Assembly: GCA_036873135.1 (NCBI GenBank)
Contig: JAPTYO010000014.1
Span: 22,900,952 to 22,964,951 of the forward strand
Source of the DNA: Clarkia xantiana subsp. parviflora
Taxonomy: Eukaryota > Streptophyta > Magnoliopsida > Myrtales > Onagraceae
Direction: 5' to 3'
DNA: 64,000 nucleotides
Below, piece by piece: positions 1 to 11,648 of the stretch. Position 1 is the stretch's first letter. The number at the start of each line of letters is the position of its first letter. The notes under the pieces were generated by a model. The model ran no database searches, was not told the origin of the DNA, and was given only the letters and a program-made list of their open reading frames with translations. A program made the translations under genes and the position numbers.

Positions 1-521
1 GCTTCAAGGGCATTTTGGTCTTTTCACTCCAAGCATGTGACCAACTTCCGTTAGTTTTAACGGAAAAAACTAATGGAGACTGCTGTTATCAACAAAATTG
101 AAATTTCAGACCTCTGTTATTAACTTTTTAAATTTCAGACCTCTCCCGTTAACATGGGTGATAGTTCAGACCTTTCATAGGTTCTTAACCCTATATTAAA
201 ATTAGTGCGAGGGCGAATTTTGAGCATTTTTGAGTTGGTTCCGCTATATATACATTGAGATAGCTCAAAATGCACTACTATATGCATTACAAGAAAGTAC
301 ATGCACTACACATGCATAAATACTTTGTACCTCACCTTGATACTGTTTTGAAGATGAAATTGGATGGATTCAATTAGATTAAATTACCAGACAAACAAAA
401 GATTGGTGGCGAAGCTTAATACAGTTTTATTGTAGGAAATTTATGATGAAATGATCAATACCAGTGAATTATAATACAAGTTTTAAAATTATTCCACAAT
501 AACTAATGACTATAATTCTTG

Positions 522-573
<52 letters not shown>

Positions 574-1489
574 ATCTAATTAGGCTTAACTATTAGATTG
601 CTAGCTCTAGTTTGGACCGTCGAACAAATTGTTAGGTGGAGTTTTTTATTTTGAAAATTTTGTTAGCTCGAGTTTCATATGAGTACAAATGATCCAGATC
701 ACATATTCTACTCTTTCCGTACCAGATCATGCCTAGCCGCTGTGATCTTGATGTGTATTAGTGTAATTAAATTTGTAGTTTTTTTATACTAAAAATGTAT
801 TGAAATTTGTGAATTCAAAAAAGAAAATACTAAATCTAAGAACACATATCAAGATCTTAATAGTGAGGCACGATCTGAGATAGAAAGAGTGTGACAGGTG
901 ATCTGAATCCGAGTACAAATTGCCAGCTCCGTTAGAATTTCCTTCTAATTCAAACGCAATGGGTCACATGCACATCATGTGACAGAAAAAACATGAGAAA
1001 TCGCTAACTGATGTTTGTGTAGTCGAATAAATTGTTAGCTGATGTTTGGGCATCCGAAGAGATTACTACAGATTTTCTTCATCACAACTCCACTATATGA
1101 CCAATTTTGTCCAAATTAGATGAAAAATTAAAGCTAATAATAATACACATGTTTGAACATAAAATTTTATTAGTAATAAAATTTACAGTTACCCCAAAGA
1201 GAAAAGTCAAAACACGCGGTCAATTATATTACTTAAAGACTGCAAATAATAATAAATTAATAAAAGGCGTTCTTCTTCTTCTTCTTCGTCGCCTTGGCCC
1301 TTGGTTGCGACCAGTCTTTCAGTCTTCACCAAGGCAAGGCAACCAGTCAGTGTTCAACTATTAATTTCCATTTCTTTTTGGTTTTATATATTCTCTGTTT
1401 CTCCGATCTGCGTCGGATTAATAGTTTATATCCACAGATTCTCTGATTCTGCAACCTCAACACGCGCTTCTGTGTACGATCCATCCACC
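1..1489. other. Upstream flank of the MKK gene, no gene seen
   Basis: AT-rich sequence without a convincing coding exon. The first 200 bases have phrases repeated in tandem (a short motif on 'cagacctct' occurs three times between 105 and 175), which suggests a decayed dispersed repeat that I cannot name. The part just before 1490 should hold the 5' UTR and promoter of the kinase gene, but I see no decisive TATA box or start-site signal. Confidence 0.5.
524..568. repeat. (AT)n microsatellite
   Basis: About 22 uninterrupted AT dinucleotides. It is a simple repeat and probably length-polymorphic. Confidence 0.95.
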
Positions 1490-4347
1490 ATGAAGAAAGG
1501 AATCGTAGGCCTCAATCTCAAGCTCTCTCTTCCTCCTGCAGAGGAAGTCTCCAAATTCCTGTAACTCTCTCTCTTTCTCTGTCATCTGTAATTCTGAACA
1601 GTAGTTAGTAGTGATGGATGTGATGCTTACTGATTCATACGCGGCTACTCGAGTTAATTGAGGCATTTTTTTGTTTTGTCTCGTTAGCTTGTAAATTCCA
1701 CTTTCATGTCATTGTGAATATGAATTTGAGCTTATACATTCTGTATCAATTCGCGATTGCTTTAGCTAATTGAGGTAGTGAATGTCTTCCAGAACTCAAA
1801 GCGGGACCTTCATGGATGGGGATCTGCTCGTCAATAGGGATGGAGTTCGACTTGTCTCTCAGAGTAGCACTGAGGCGGTGAGATTGTTTACTTTGATTTT
1901 GATTGAATGATTTTGGACAGTTAGCCATTCTTAGTAATTTTTCATCTCCAGTGCGTTGTTACATTTTCTCAAAGATAATGGACAACTCGACATGGTATTC
2001 TGTGAGGGACAATATGCAGTTAGTTGTGAAAACACAAAATTTCCTTTTATCCATGTTTTTCTTTTCTATGCTTTAGTATTACGGATGAAATACGTCGAGC
2101 GTGTTTCTGGAGATATAGTATTACAAATGAAATACGTTGAACGTGTTTCTGGAGATGTCATTTAAGAATGCTAGGTTGATACTAGGTTAACATTTACCAC
2201 CAACTTATAATCATTCTTGACATTTATATTTATCTGAAAGTTCAGTAATGTGGTAGTTATCAATGGTAGAATGTTGCTGTTTTTTTTTTTTCTTTATTTA
2301 AAAAAAGATAGGCATAGTGTTTCTCTTATTTTTTTCCACGAAAAGAAAAGAAACACTCCTTTATCCATTAAAAAAAAAGGATAGAGTTGGAGGTAAAACT
2401 AGGGAAAGGTAGTGTTGGTTGCACCTCACTGTTGATTTGACCACAGCCAGAGTTAGGACAACTAAAAACTGCTTCACTTGAATATATGAGATAATCCCTA
2501 CTTGGTGAGGTTGCATATTTATGTGTGCTGAAAGTGCTACTATACCTATACATCGTCTGTAAGTTGGCCTATTTAGCTTCCAAAATCGATTTGAACATTA
2601 ATCTGCTGAAATCCTCAGTATGCTGTCTCTTTTAGTCGTGTGGAGCAAGTGGAGACTTTTTAATCTGTTATCCTTTACTGATAGCAGTTTTCAAGTATCA
2701 TTAATATGTGTTTCTATAGATCTCTTGATTGTTCCTAATCATGTAAGGTCTCTTTCAGGCACCACCGATCAAGCCTTCAGACGACAACCAAATGAGTTTA
2801 GCAGATATAGATACAATTAAAGTAATTGGAAAAGGAAATGGTGGAACCGTGCAGTTGGTGCAACACAAATGGACTGGCCAGTTTTTTGCCTTAAAGGTGT
2901 GTTACCTGCATTCATATTTAAATGATTTCAGACTTATCAGGATTCCATAATGATAATACCTTGTTGATTCTCATGGTGAGTAGCCATTCTGGTGTTATTA
3001 GGATTTTAAGGCATTTCATGCCCCTGCTATTCACTAATGACTCTGACAGCATACTTGTTGTAGTGTTTTATAATACTTTGTGTTTTGCTGTCTCTAGACG
3101 TACAATACCAAATCTTTGTCACTGGATAAGCATGTTTTTTTGGCTCTACCTAGGTCATTCAAATGAACATTGAGGAGTCCGCTCGCAAGCAGATTGCACA
3201 GGAGCTAAAAATTAACCAGTCATCACAATGCCCATATATTGTTGTGTGTTACCAGTCATTCTATGAAAATGGCTCCATTTCTATTATCTTGGAGTACATG
3301 GATGGAGGATCGCTTGCAGATTTTCTGAGAAGTGTCAAATCTATCCCAGAACCGTACCTTGCTTCAGTCTGTAAACAGGTATGAATTCTGCAGAGCTTAA
3401 TACCGTATGGTGTTCAATGATTTCGTACAGAGAACATAAATCCTGGGAAAATTCTAGGTGCTCAATGGTTTGCTGTACTTGCATCATGAAAGACACATCA
3501 TCCACCGAGACATGAAGCCTTCAAATTTGCTGATAAATCATCAAGGAGAAGTCAAAATTACAGATTTTGGTGTTAGCGCAATAATGGCAACAACATCTGG
3601 ACAGGCAAATACCTTTGTTGGCACATACAACTATATGTCTGTAAGTAGTTTCTCGGCATCGTGATCTTGTTCTTCCCTAATTCTATCCTGGAGCATTCAA
3701 AATTGTGATTATTGTGCTTCTGGATTCTGTAGCCTGAGAGGATAATTGGAAGCAAATACAGTTACAAGAGTGACATTTGGAGCTTAGGGTTAATATTACT
3801 GGAGTGTGCAACGGGTCGATTCCCATACGTGCCTCCAGAGCAAGGAGAAGGGTGGACCAACTTTTACGAGCTTATGGAAGCCATTGTTGATGGACCACCT
3901 CCTGCTGCCCCTTCGGATCAGTTTTCTCCTGAGTTCTGCTCATTTATAGCAGCATGGTAAACCATAGTACTTCAGTCATATCATTTCATTACATTCCAAT
4001 TCTGCTTATTTGATCAATTCAATTTACGCTGTGTACCTTCTAGTTTAACCATGTTTTATTTACATGTCCATATCCCTTTCTTCATGGTTAGACTTCTGAT
4101 TGAATCTCTTCTTCCAGTGTTCAAAAGGACCCGAAGGATAGACATTCTTTCTGCAAATGAACTCTTGGTACACTATCATCATTTCTTGCTCTTCTGCAAC
4201 CAACAAATATCTGGCCTCATTAACCGACCCGTTTCCATTCTTTTGACGTGTTTACAGAATCATCCTTTCATCAGCATGTACGAGGATCTGAGTGTGGATC
4301 TTGCTTCGTACTTCAGAAATGCGGGTTCTCCACTTGCAACATTTTAA
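1490..4347 (+). CDS. MKK2: MAP kinase kinase, group A (MKK1/MKK2 type), frameshifted in exon 7
   Basis: Dual-specificity kinase that phosphorylates MAP kinases such as MPK4 in stress and immune signalling (family knowledge). Exons by GT-AG junctions and frame: 1490-1560, 1793-1877, 2759-2896, 3154-3378, 3458-3640, 3733-3956, 4118-4167, 4258-4347, about 354 residues if the last two exons were in phase. Seen in order: basic-hydrophobic MAPK docking site (KKG...LNLKLSL) at residues 2-14; glycine loop GKGNGGTV; lysine in [12 protein letters not shown] catalytic loop (Met where Leu is usual); DFG; activation loop with the plant spacing T-x5-T before [12 protein letters not shown]-terminus ending SPLATF. 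The ATG at 1490 is chosen because MKKG...NLKL resembles MKK2 N-termini. Oddity: exon 7 is 50 nt where 49 would keep frame; an extra T in the run at 4148-4150 leads to a stop at 4158-4160 and would remove the last ~36 residues. Confidence 0.9.
2076..2159 (+). repeat. 42-bp tandem duplication in MKK intron 2
   Basis: Two head-to-tail copies (2076-2117 and 2118-2159) sharing the core 'cgtgtttctggagat' with a few substitutions. It lies inside an intron and has no evident function. Confidence 0.8.
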
Positions 4348-4740
4348 CATGATCATATATGTGGTATGTCTGAAACCCTTGAGCTGAAATATGTCTATTT
4401 GATCAACCCTTACAATTACTTTGTCCCATTCTTGGTGTTTTCAGTCTCGGAATCTAGACCCTATATTACCTCCACAAGTTTGAGATTAGTGGAAGGTTGG
4501 AAATGGAAGAATTCCGTAGAGCATATTATAAACACAAGCAAGGCGATCAAACACCAAAGGGCGGTAGTAGTGTTGGTTTCTAGGGGAGTTCTAAACCCGA
4601 CCAAGTGATTTTTGTTTTCCGCAGAGTCTTTTGATGCTCGATTCGATTCGATTCAACAAGTTATTGGAACTGAATGAACTCTTGTTGTTATAATTGATAT
4701 GGTTTGTGTGATGGAACTCTTGTGGTGCTATTCGAAGTAA
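4348..4740 (+). other. 3' UTR and downstream flank of the MKK gene
   Basis: Follows the MKK stop codon. No further coding exon is evident. The first few hundred bases are probably the 3' UTR; no clear polyadenylation signal was identified. Confidence 0.4.
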
Positions 4741-4945
4741 CAATTTGTTATTTGTGACATCTTCGGTTGTATTGACATTATTTCGCTTAAATTAAAATAA
4801 AAAATAAAAAATTGGAATGAACATAACGTACAATTTGTTATTTGTAACATCTTCGGTTGTATTTATGGTATTAGTAGAGACACAAAGTAATGACCTTGTT
4901 TCGCTTAAATTAAAAAAAAATAAAAATAGAATGAACCTGACGTGA
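4741..4945. repeat. Imperfect tandem duplication reaching into the tRNA-Trp 3' end
   Basis: 4741-4830 and 4831-4945 share 'caatttgttatttgt', 'catcttcggttgtatt', 'tttcgcttaaatta' and an A-rich tail followed by a 'gaatgaac' segment. In the second copy that segment is the 3' end of the tRNA-Trp gene; in the first it is an orphan fragment. The first copy lacks an internal stretch of about 25 bases. Confidence 0.7.
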
Positions 4946-5003
4946 ATCGAACACGCAACCTTCTGATCTGGAGTCAGACGCGCTACCATTGCGCCAGAGA
5001 TCC
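4932..5003 (-). tRNA. tRNA-Trp (anticodon CCA)
   Basis: Read on the minus strand, 72 nt fold as a cloverleaf: anticodon arm TCTGA-CTCCAGA-TCAGA with CCA at the anticodon position, D arm GGCGCAATGGTAGCGC, T arm GCGTG-TTCGATT-CACGT and discriminator A. It closely resembles plant tRNA-Trp. Acceptor pair 7-66 is C-C and therefore unpaired. T-runs that can stop RNA polymerase III lie directly downstream on the minus strand (A-runs at 4910-4926 on the plus strand). Confidence 0.93.
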
Positions 5004-5870
5004 AGTGATGAAACATTTATGTTTTATTATTATTTAAATATGTCTGTTTTTATCAGCTATTTGGACTGACAATCAGTTTATGCGACTCCAATCGAGTGTT
5101 CGTCTTCTGCTCAGTTTCTGAGTGTAATTGAGAAGACCTTCTGCGTTTCCAAGCTGAATTCGAGCTTCAAGAAGAAGGTAAGGGAATTCTCAATCCTTCT
5201 CTCCTCAGCTCCTGCTCGTCCCTTCTCAGGTTTCTCCACTTAGTCTTTCTGCATTTTTCTGTATCATACGATGCTGAATTTTGTTGCGATCGCTGATTCT
5301 GCTGCGGATTTGATCAGTTGATTCTGAGTTTGGTGAAAAATTTATGGAATTCTGTTAAATCAGTAAGATTTTGGTTCCTATTAGGAAGCAGCTTGGATCC
5401 GTTTTCTATTGAGCTAGAACTTGATTCATTTAAGATTTTTATTGCTGAAGTTATAGTCGATGCACCAATCCTTGAGAATATTCTTTAATTGTTTTGTTTC
5501 GCAGCTTTAACAATCGCCAAAATCTCATTTATTGTGTTCATCAGCTTCCTGGCAATCTGAAAAAGCCCTAGTGAAACTCTCTGCTTGTAAAGTCGCACCA
5601 ACCTGATTTGATTTATTCACTGAATATGTTTCAGTGTTTATCGATTGCACCTTAGAGAACTCATCATCTTCTGTAAAAAAAAAAAACGATGTGACTGAAA
5701 GCTTTTGGATTTGTTGTTTATATATATTAACTGAAAACTTTCCCCAAAAAAATGATAGAATTGAAAAGCTTTGGTTTATATTGTTCTGTTTTTACATCTT
5801 AATGAATGAGGATTATGATACACGAAAATGCAATAATACTTTACTGTCAACACCAGGAACAGAAATTTAT
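5004..5870 (+). other. Probable 5' non-coding exon and first intron of the L18a-like gene
   Basis: A stretch ending AAGAAG at 5177 is followed by a good donor (GTAAGG at 5178), consistent with a 5' UTR exon around 5090-5177. An intron could run to the CAG before 5858. Pyrimidine-rich sequence near 5185-5240 is typical of a plant 5' leader or intron. This is inference from splice signals only. Confidence 0.4.
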
Positions 5871-6844
5871 ATGGATGAAGTGAAGGATTCGAGGAAGCCC
5901 CTTGACTTGTTGGTACCTTCAACTTCCGACAAGCAACTATGGAAGCCATTAGCCCGACATCTACCTCTATTAAAAGGTATCCTTAAGAACCAATCAGATA
6001 CCCTTCAGCATCATATTCTTCAATTTGTTGTGCTATCGTAGAAACTGCGAGCTTTCTTTCTAGATCTTGTAAAGCGGAAGAGATCACACTGATAAGTAAC
6101 ACTCAGTAAGTGTAGAAGGCGAACCCAAGCTGATACTTCACTGATTTTATCTTGTATTGGAGAACTTCTCTTATACAGTTAGTACATAAGTCAGTGCCCA
6201 TCCGTTCCATCTCCATTGTTGTGTTTTCTCTGTTCTTGCAGAAAGGATCAATCTTGACCTGACTAGTGACTATATATATGGCCACAACAATTGACGTTTG
6301 TTTTGCTATTATTCATTCAGCTGTGAGAAACATTTGGATCAAAACCACACAAGTGGCTCGAGCAGAGTTCGGAAAGGTCAAGTATATCCACATTAAAGAT
6401 GAAGAGGACTGTAGACTTAGCATATATGATCGGCCGCTTCCATGTTTTGGTTGTGGGGTTGGTTGGTTTTCGTAAGCTCCTCAACTATATTACTGTCTTC
6501 TGATATGTTATTTTCTCTCTTCTAAGCTGCTTACCACTGACCTATTATTAACTCTCTTTTGAATTCTTCAGGCTTCTTTTAGGGTTCGCATGCCCGCTGT
6601 TATGGTACTACGCAACAATTCTGTATTTTGGGAACTACTACCGCAGAGATCCAAGGGAACGTGCTGGTCTTGCTGCCTCTGCTATTGCTGTAACTCTCTC
6701 TCTCTCTCTGAGAACCAGAAGTATCGATAAATATGAAGTTATGAACATGATATGTTTTTTGTGCAGGCAATGGTGTGCTCGGTCGGGCTACTGATAGTAC
6801 TAGCTTTTGTCCTACTTGGTAGATCCAGTAATAGTCTCTCCTGA
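5871..6844 (+). CDS. 60S ribosomal protein L18a-like small membrane protein
   Basis: Exons 5871-5976, 6321-6471, 6572-6689 and 6767-6844 join in phase to about 150 residues. The conserved part starts at residue ~66 (RLSIYDRPLPCFGCGVGWF) and gives a first hydrophobic segment at ~77-103, a polar link with the NYYRRDPRERAG signature and a second membrane segment at ~127-144. This matches the plant family annotated as 60S ribosomal protein L18a-like (L18ae family). Those proteins are predicted two-pass membrane proteins and not true ribosomal subunits; their function is poorly known. The last three exons are well supported. The first coding exon is inferred because its donor phase fits, so the N-terminus may differ. 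It is convergent with the LYAR-type gene. Confidence 0.78.
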
Positions 6845-7393
6845 TGCCAAGTTGAAGGGGGTTATATATATATACTTGTAGATGATGCATTCATTCCCTT
6901 TATAACAATTAAGTGCATTCGATTGACTTGGTTGCTCATAAGTTTATACAATGGCATTGACCGCAGAGGCATTATATTTCCAACTTCGTTTTGGTTGAGT
7001 GAAGACGTGTAATTTCAAGTGTAGAGAGGTATGCAAAACTACTGCCTATTTGGTAATTTCAAACTCCTGATATTTAATTAGGATTCGGAATGTTGATATT
7101 TGGCCCCATGAATTACTGAAAGTTAATAGATAAGCCTCATCAAACAAACCTCTGTTTGCAAAACAAAAAGTTGAAGAACACAATGAATGAATTTGATAAA
7201 GATAAGCATGATGATGGAGATCACATAAAGATAAGCCTCATCAATTGATTTCTTCTAATTCTCAAAAGACTAGTTTTTGCACTGCACACCGAACTACTAC
7301 ATAAATGAAGAGAATGGCTGGCTGTATCAGTGCAACACCCAAATGTAGAGGCAAAAATTGGGTAAAACTTCCTCCCACTTGATTCTTTGAATT
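6845..7393. other. Convergent intergenic region (two 3' UTRs)
   Basis: Lies between the stop codons of the L18a-like gene (+) and the LYAR-type gene (-). It contains a direct repeat of 'gataagcctcatca' (around 7130 and 7230). No further gene is seen. Confidence 0.5.
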
Positions 7394-10365
7394 TCAGTTC
7401 TTCTTGACGAGCAGGACATACTTGCCATCGATTGTAAACTTAGAGCTAGAGTCAATCTGCACAAGAAGAATAACTAATTAATGCTATCACTTTACTACAG
7501 AGAAAAGAATGGCTGTCTCAGAGTTGGAGGGTACTTACCTTTTGTTGAAGGGTATCATCTAATGTTGATTCATCAACCTCGCCACCTGATTCTTTTATCG
7601 ATTTTGCAACTTGTTTTCTCAATTTCTTCATCTTCATTGATCCATCAGGATTCTGCTACAATAAATAAGAGTTTGTTTTTCAATAAACAACTATGAAATG
7701 GTTAAATGCCAAATTACTAGCTTAACTTGTTGTAGCTGATGTTCAGGTTGCTCCTATTTGCTTTTGGCAACATTTTGCTGGCTAAACTAATATGTTAGTG
7801 TAATTTACTGGTTCCGTCCATTTTCAGGATGTAAATTCCCTAGGTACCCATACATGTTGTCCAGTCAAGCGTCACGTATACATTCCGTTCGCTAAAAAGA
7901 TCAGCTAGCCACCAGCCACAAGCTCAGCTAGAATTTGGTCACTAACCCATTATGAATACGAAAATACCCAAAAGTCGAGGACAGGACATACCGCTTTCAG
8001 GGTTGATTTTATCAGCTTCTTCCAGTTCACTTTCTTCCCCGCCTTATCAGATTGGATAACTTCTCCATTCCCAACTTCACCACCTTCGTGCCCTTTTTGC
8101 TTCTTCATATCATCATTTTCTGATCCTTCTCTCTTTCTCTTATTGGTTTCGGACAGATTTCCATTATCTGCATCTGACTTGCCATTGAGAGTCCCAGTTT
8201 CAGTTGAATGTTGCGTCTTCTGCTCCTCAAGGTTTGAGGCGTTACCAAGTGGAGGCTTTTCAGTAGAGGCAGCTGTTTGAGGAGTAGATTGCTCTGCTTG
8301 CTGAGATCTGAGGACAGCTCGGGCTTTGGCCTTGTGTTTCTTGCCTTCTGCATGAAGAAGCAGTGCCTGCTCACTCGTCGCCTTGGTATTGCAAAGACTG
8401 CAGCAAATAGAAAATTGTTTAGTAATATAAAAAGACCACTTTAACCAAGCAAATAAAAAGAAAAAAGATCACTTAATATTAGCAAATTAAAAATACAATC
8501 TGAAAATACTTCGAGACCAAAATGGAATCTTAGGCTCAAATTTTTTGGCAAAGTTTCTGAGACTTTGCCCCTTAAAAATTGTGGAAAGGACGTAATCTAT
8601 GTCAATGAATATGAATGGAACATGACTCCTCATCGGCTACTAGACAAAAATAAGTCCCAGTTACACTCCCTACTAGAGAAAACCAATGTTGTCAAAGGCT
8701 TAAGGCATTCTAAGACTGAATATTGCCTCAAATTTAAGGCGGCAACGAGGCGATCACTTCATTGAAAGAGACGAACTTAGTTAAAGTGCTGAACATCTAT
8801 GTAAATACCATATGTAAAATACTCGAAACGGAAGTTCTAATTGTATAGAAAGGAGATATTTTAGTTTGACAAAATTAATGTAGTAGACTATTCACTCTTA
8901 ACTAGTTAGAGTTAGCCAACTTATACCCAAAACACTAAGCAAGTAAGCAACTAGCAATCAATGAATTTTTTATTCTTAGGGAATCTACTAGCAGTCTAAC
9001 TCTAACAAACCAAATTACCCAGATTAAGTAAGCAACCTTTCTGTGAAGAAAAGAGACTATAGAGAACTCTTTCTTGGATAGAAAGAGAGCTGTGGTAGAA
9101 AAAGAAACGCCGTAGAAGGGAAGACTCTTGCTAATTTTATTATATTATAAATTTCTAATTATTTTAACCCTAAAAACTAATTGGTTGGGCCCGGAACCAA
9201 GTAAAAAAACAAAAAAACTACTGAGGGGCTCCTCAGATCTGTTTGAGGCGAGAAGCCTTTATCTCGCCTCGCCTTTGACAACATTGGAGAAAACTTTAGT
9301 GCAGAGAGAGATTACCCAACCACAATAAAACAAGAAGCAGTTGTTGTTCTAATTCAGCTAGAAATTGGTAGATTTAGTGGGATTAACAGCTAGAGTGAGT
9401 GGCCAAAAAAAAAACAGCTAAAGTGGATAGAAGACGAAGTTAAGAGGTCATACCTACAAAACCATGGTGGACGATTTGATAGTCCAACCCTTATATCAAA
9501 ACCAGGCAGTTCCTCCTTGTTCGGTTTACCAGGTGTGGCATTTGGAACTTTACCTTGGACGCCTTTGGGACCATATTTTTCCTGATCAATAAAAGATCCA
9601 TCATATCAAGCAGTGCACAAATTCAGAAAAAGTAGAGCACGATAGTTAGCCAATCTGCATATCTCTGTCAATTGGAAAAGAAGTATTTACAGGTTGAGAA
9701 CGATATAATGATGATGAACAGATAAACATAAATCTACGTAATATCCGTTACTAGATAGTAGATTGAAGCTTATTCTGTTATAGTGACTGCTAATGTGAAA
9801 TCAGGGCAGACCAAGACACAAACACATGTGACCAGAGTATCAATCTAAACTGTCAAAAATGGGAAGAAAACGCAATTCAGTTCACGTGAATAACCCTGAA
9901 TAATCAACACAATCAATGAATTTATCCAACGCACCAAACTTGGTAATAAATCTGTATTAACATTGAAACAAAGAGGCACCAGAACGCCACTAATTTTTAA
10001 GCTCAATTCTACCAAAATCTAGAACTTTTTTCAACATGAAATACAGAAATGAAAGAAAATGAACCTGATAGACGCAAATGAAGAACGTACCGCCTCGGAG
10101 ATGCACTGATTGTGACCCTGAACACTCTGCTGGCTAAATGTCTCTCCGCAATCGATGCACGATAGCTGCATAAATCGCCGAAACACATCAAACATAAAAA
10201 GAAGGAACTCATCAAATGAAGAAGAGATCGCCGTCGCGGAAGATGAACAGAGGGAAGGTAGCTCAGCCGAGGCGGTACCTTAAAGGCAGAGCACATTCTG
10301 AAGTGATTGGGCAGCTTCGGCTTCTTGAGGTTCTCTCCACAGTCCTCACACTGAAACCACACCAT
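7394..10365 (-). CDS. LYAR-type C2HC zinc-finger nucleolar protein
   Basis: Plant homologue of LYAR (cell growth-regulating nucleolar protein), a nucleolar nucleic-acid-binding factor linked to rRNA processing and growth in animals (family knowledge). Minus-strand exons: 10365-10279, 10165-10091, 9581-9454, 8397-7992, 7652-7539, 7456-7394, all with GT-AG borders and continuous phase, giving 290 residues. Two zinc fingers sit at the N-terminus: C6, C9, H21, C25 (start [10 protein letters not shown]) and C32, C35, H47, C50. The middle (about 97-215) is charged and low complexity, with a KRKR nuclear-type stretch. The C-terminal module has [11 protein letters not shown], then [13 protein letters not shown], as in LYAR relatives. 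The first ATG lies directly before the first finger. Intron 3 (8398-9453) holds a MITE. Confidence 0.93.
8684..9286. mobile_element. 603-bp hAT-type MITE in intron 3 of the LYAR-type gene
   Basis: Perfect 16-bp terminal inverted repeats (CAATGTTGTCAAAGGC at 8684-8699 and its complement at 9271-9286) are flanked by identical 8-bp duplications GAGAAAAC at 8676-8683 and 9287-9294. An 8-bp duplication is the hAT hallmark. Subterminal AGGC/GCCT motifs recur near the right end. No transposase is encoded, so the element is non-autonomous. It must be spliced out with the intron. Confidence 0.9.
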
Positions 10366-10520
10366 TTCTCCTCTGAAATTAGTCAGTCTACTCTACTGGA
10401 GAGGAAACGAGAGAGTAGAGGAGAGGGAGCTGTGGGTTTTAGTTTTAGCTGCCTCTAGGGTTTTGCTTTTACGCAAGTCAGGTGTGGAGCATGCTAAGAG
10501 CCTAAGAGTCCTTAATTAGA
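10366..10520 (-). other. 5' leader and promoter-proximal region of the LYAR-type gene
   Basis: Purine/pyrimidine-biased sequence just upstream of the ATG at 10365. It is expected to contain the transcription start, but no exact start can be called. Confidence 0.4.
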
Positions 10521-10528
10521 CAGATGAG

Positions 10529-11640
10529 TAGTGCTGGGCATGGTTCGGTTCTTGGCCGAACCGGTTTAGAACCGAACCGGAATCAGATTTTAGGTTCAGT
10601 TGGTTCTCTGTACTAGGTAAGAATCGAAGCAGATTTTAGGTTCTAGAACCGAACCATAGGAGAATTGGTTTTGAATCGGTTCGAACAGGTTTTGAACCTT
10701 TTTTTTCATTTTTTTTAACTAAAATTCAAAATATACACCTTTTTTTTTTTTACTAAAATTCAAAATATACAGCCAATATAGAACTATTCCTGAGTTAAGT
10801 TTCGAGTTCAAAACTAAACTCAATTGATTGTAGAACTGATATGAGCTAACATAATATATAATAACTATATATAAGTAAACAAACCTGCTACGACCACCTA
10901 TATATTTAATATGAACCAAATCCAAATAGTGAAGGATCTACCCTATGGGTGTAAACGATTCAAGCTACTCGTGGCTTCTCGAGATCGGTTTGGTCGATAT
11001 TCAAATTCGACTCGCTAAATTTCGAGTCGAGTTGAACTTTTTCTGATACCGAGTCGAGTTCGAGTTCACTTATACTCGACTCGAGAGGCTCGCGAGCCTA
11101 ATCGAGCTTTTTTGTTTTGCCTATTCGAGTCGAGTCGAGTTCGAGTTTGAGTTTTTCGAGTTTCACGTAATAATATTATATATGTATATATTGAGTCGAG
11201 GAAGAGTTCGACCTCGAGATAAGGTGCACCATTTATAATTTAATTTAATTTTTAACCTTATCGAGCCGAACTCGAACATGTCAAGTATGACACTGAGTCG
11301 AGCTCGAGCTTGAAAAATTAAGGCTCGGTTGAGTTCGAGCTCGAGTAAACTGAGTCGAGTCGAGCTTGCCGGATACTCGGCTTGCTTATAGCCCTTTAAT
11401 CTACCAAAAAAAATGAAGATGCAAGAGTGTGTTACTATTTAACAATTTAGGCATTATGTAAAAAAGTGGTTCTGAAAAATGGTTCAAAACCGGTTCAGAA
11501 CCTGTTTTGAACCAGTTGAAAACCGCTCCATATATTCCTTATCAAAACCGAACAATTTAAAAACCGGTTCAGTCAGAACCGGTTTGTATTAGTTCGGTTC
11601 CGGTTCAGTTCGCCCGAACCGGTTTTTATGCCCAGCCCTA
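10529..11640. mobile_element. hAT-like non-autonomous element (GCTGGGCAT ends)
   Basis: Ends are inverted: left TAGTGCTGGGCAT, right ATGCCCAGCCCTA. The flanks are 8-bp near-duplicates (CAGATGAG at 10521-10528, CAAATGAG at 11641-11648, one mismatch). The interior near each end is packed with palindromic GAACCGGTTC-like motifs. No coding capacity. A second element is inserted in its middle. Confidence 0.82.
10943..11397. mobile_element. hAT-like MITE nested in the preceding element
   Basis: Flanked by GATCTACC (10935-10942) and AATCTACC (11398-11405), an 8-bp duplication with one mismatch. The ends are imperfect inverted repeats (CTATGGGTGTAAACG against the complement of GCTTATAGCCCTTT). The interior is full of CGAGTCGAG/CTCGACTCG motifs, so it can fold extensively. 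Confidence 0.72.
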
Positions 11641-11648
11641 CAAATGAG

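Noticed and set aside
1..200. Candidate terminal repeat of a transposon at the left window edge
   Set aside because: Repeated 'cagacctct' phrases are visible but neither end nor a target duplication can be defined because the window starts here.
8105..8374. Minus-strand 89-codon frame inside exon 4 of the LYAR-type gene
   Set aside because: Alternative frame of a lysine-rich exon; the true frame joins the neighbouring exons in phase.
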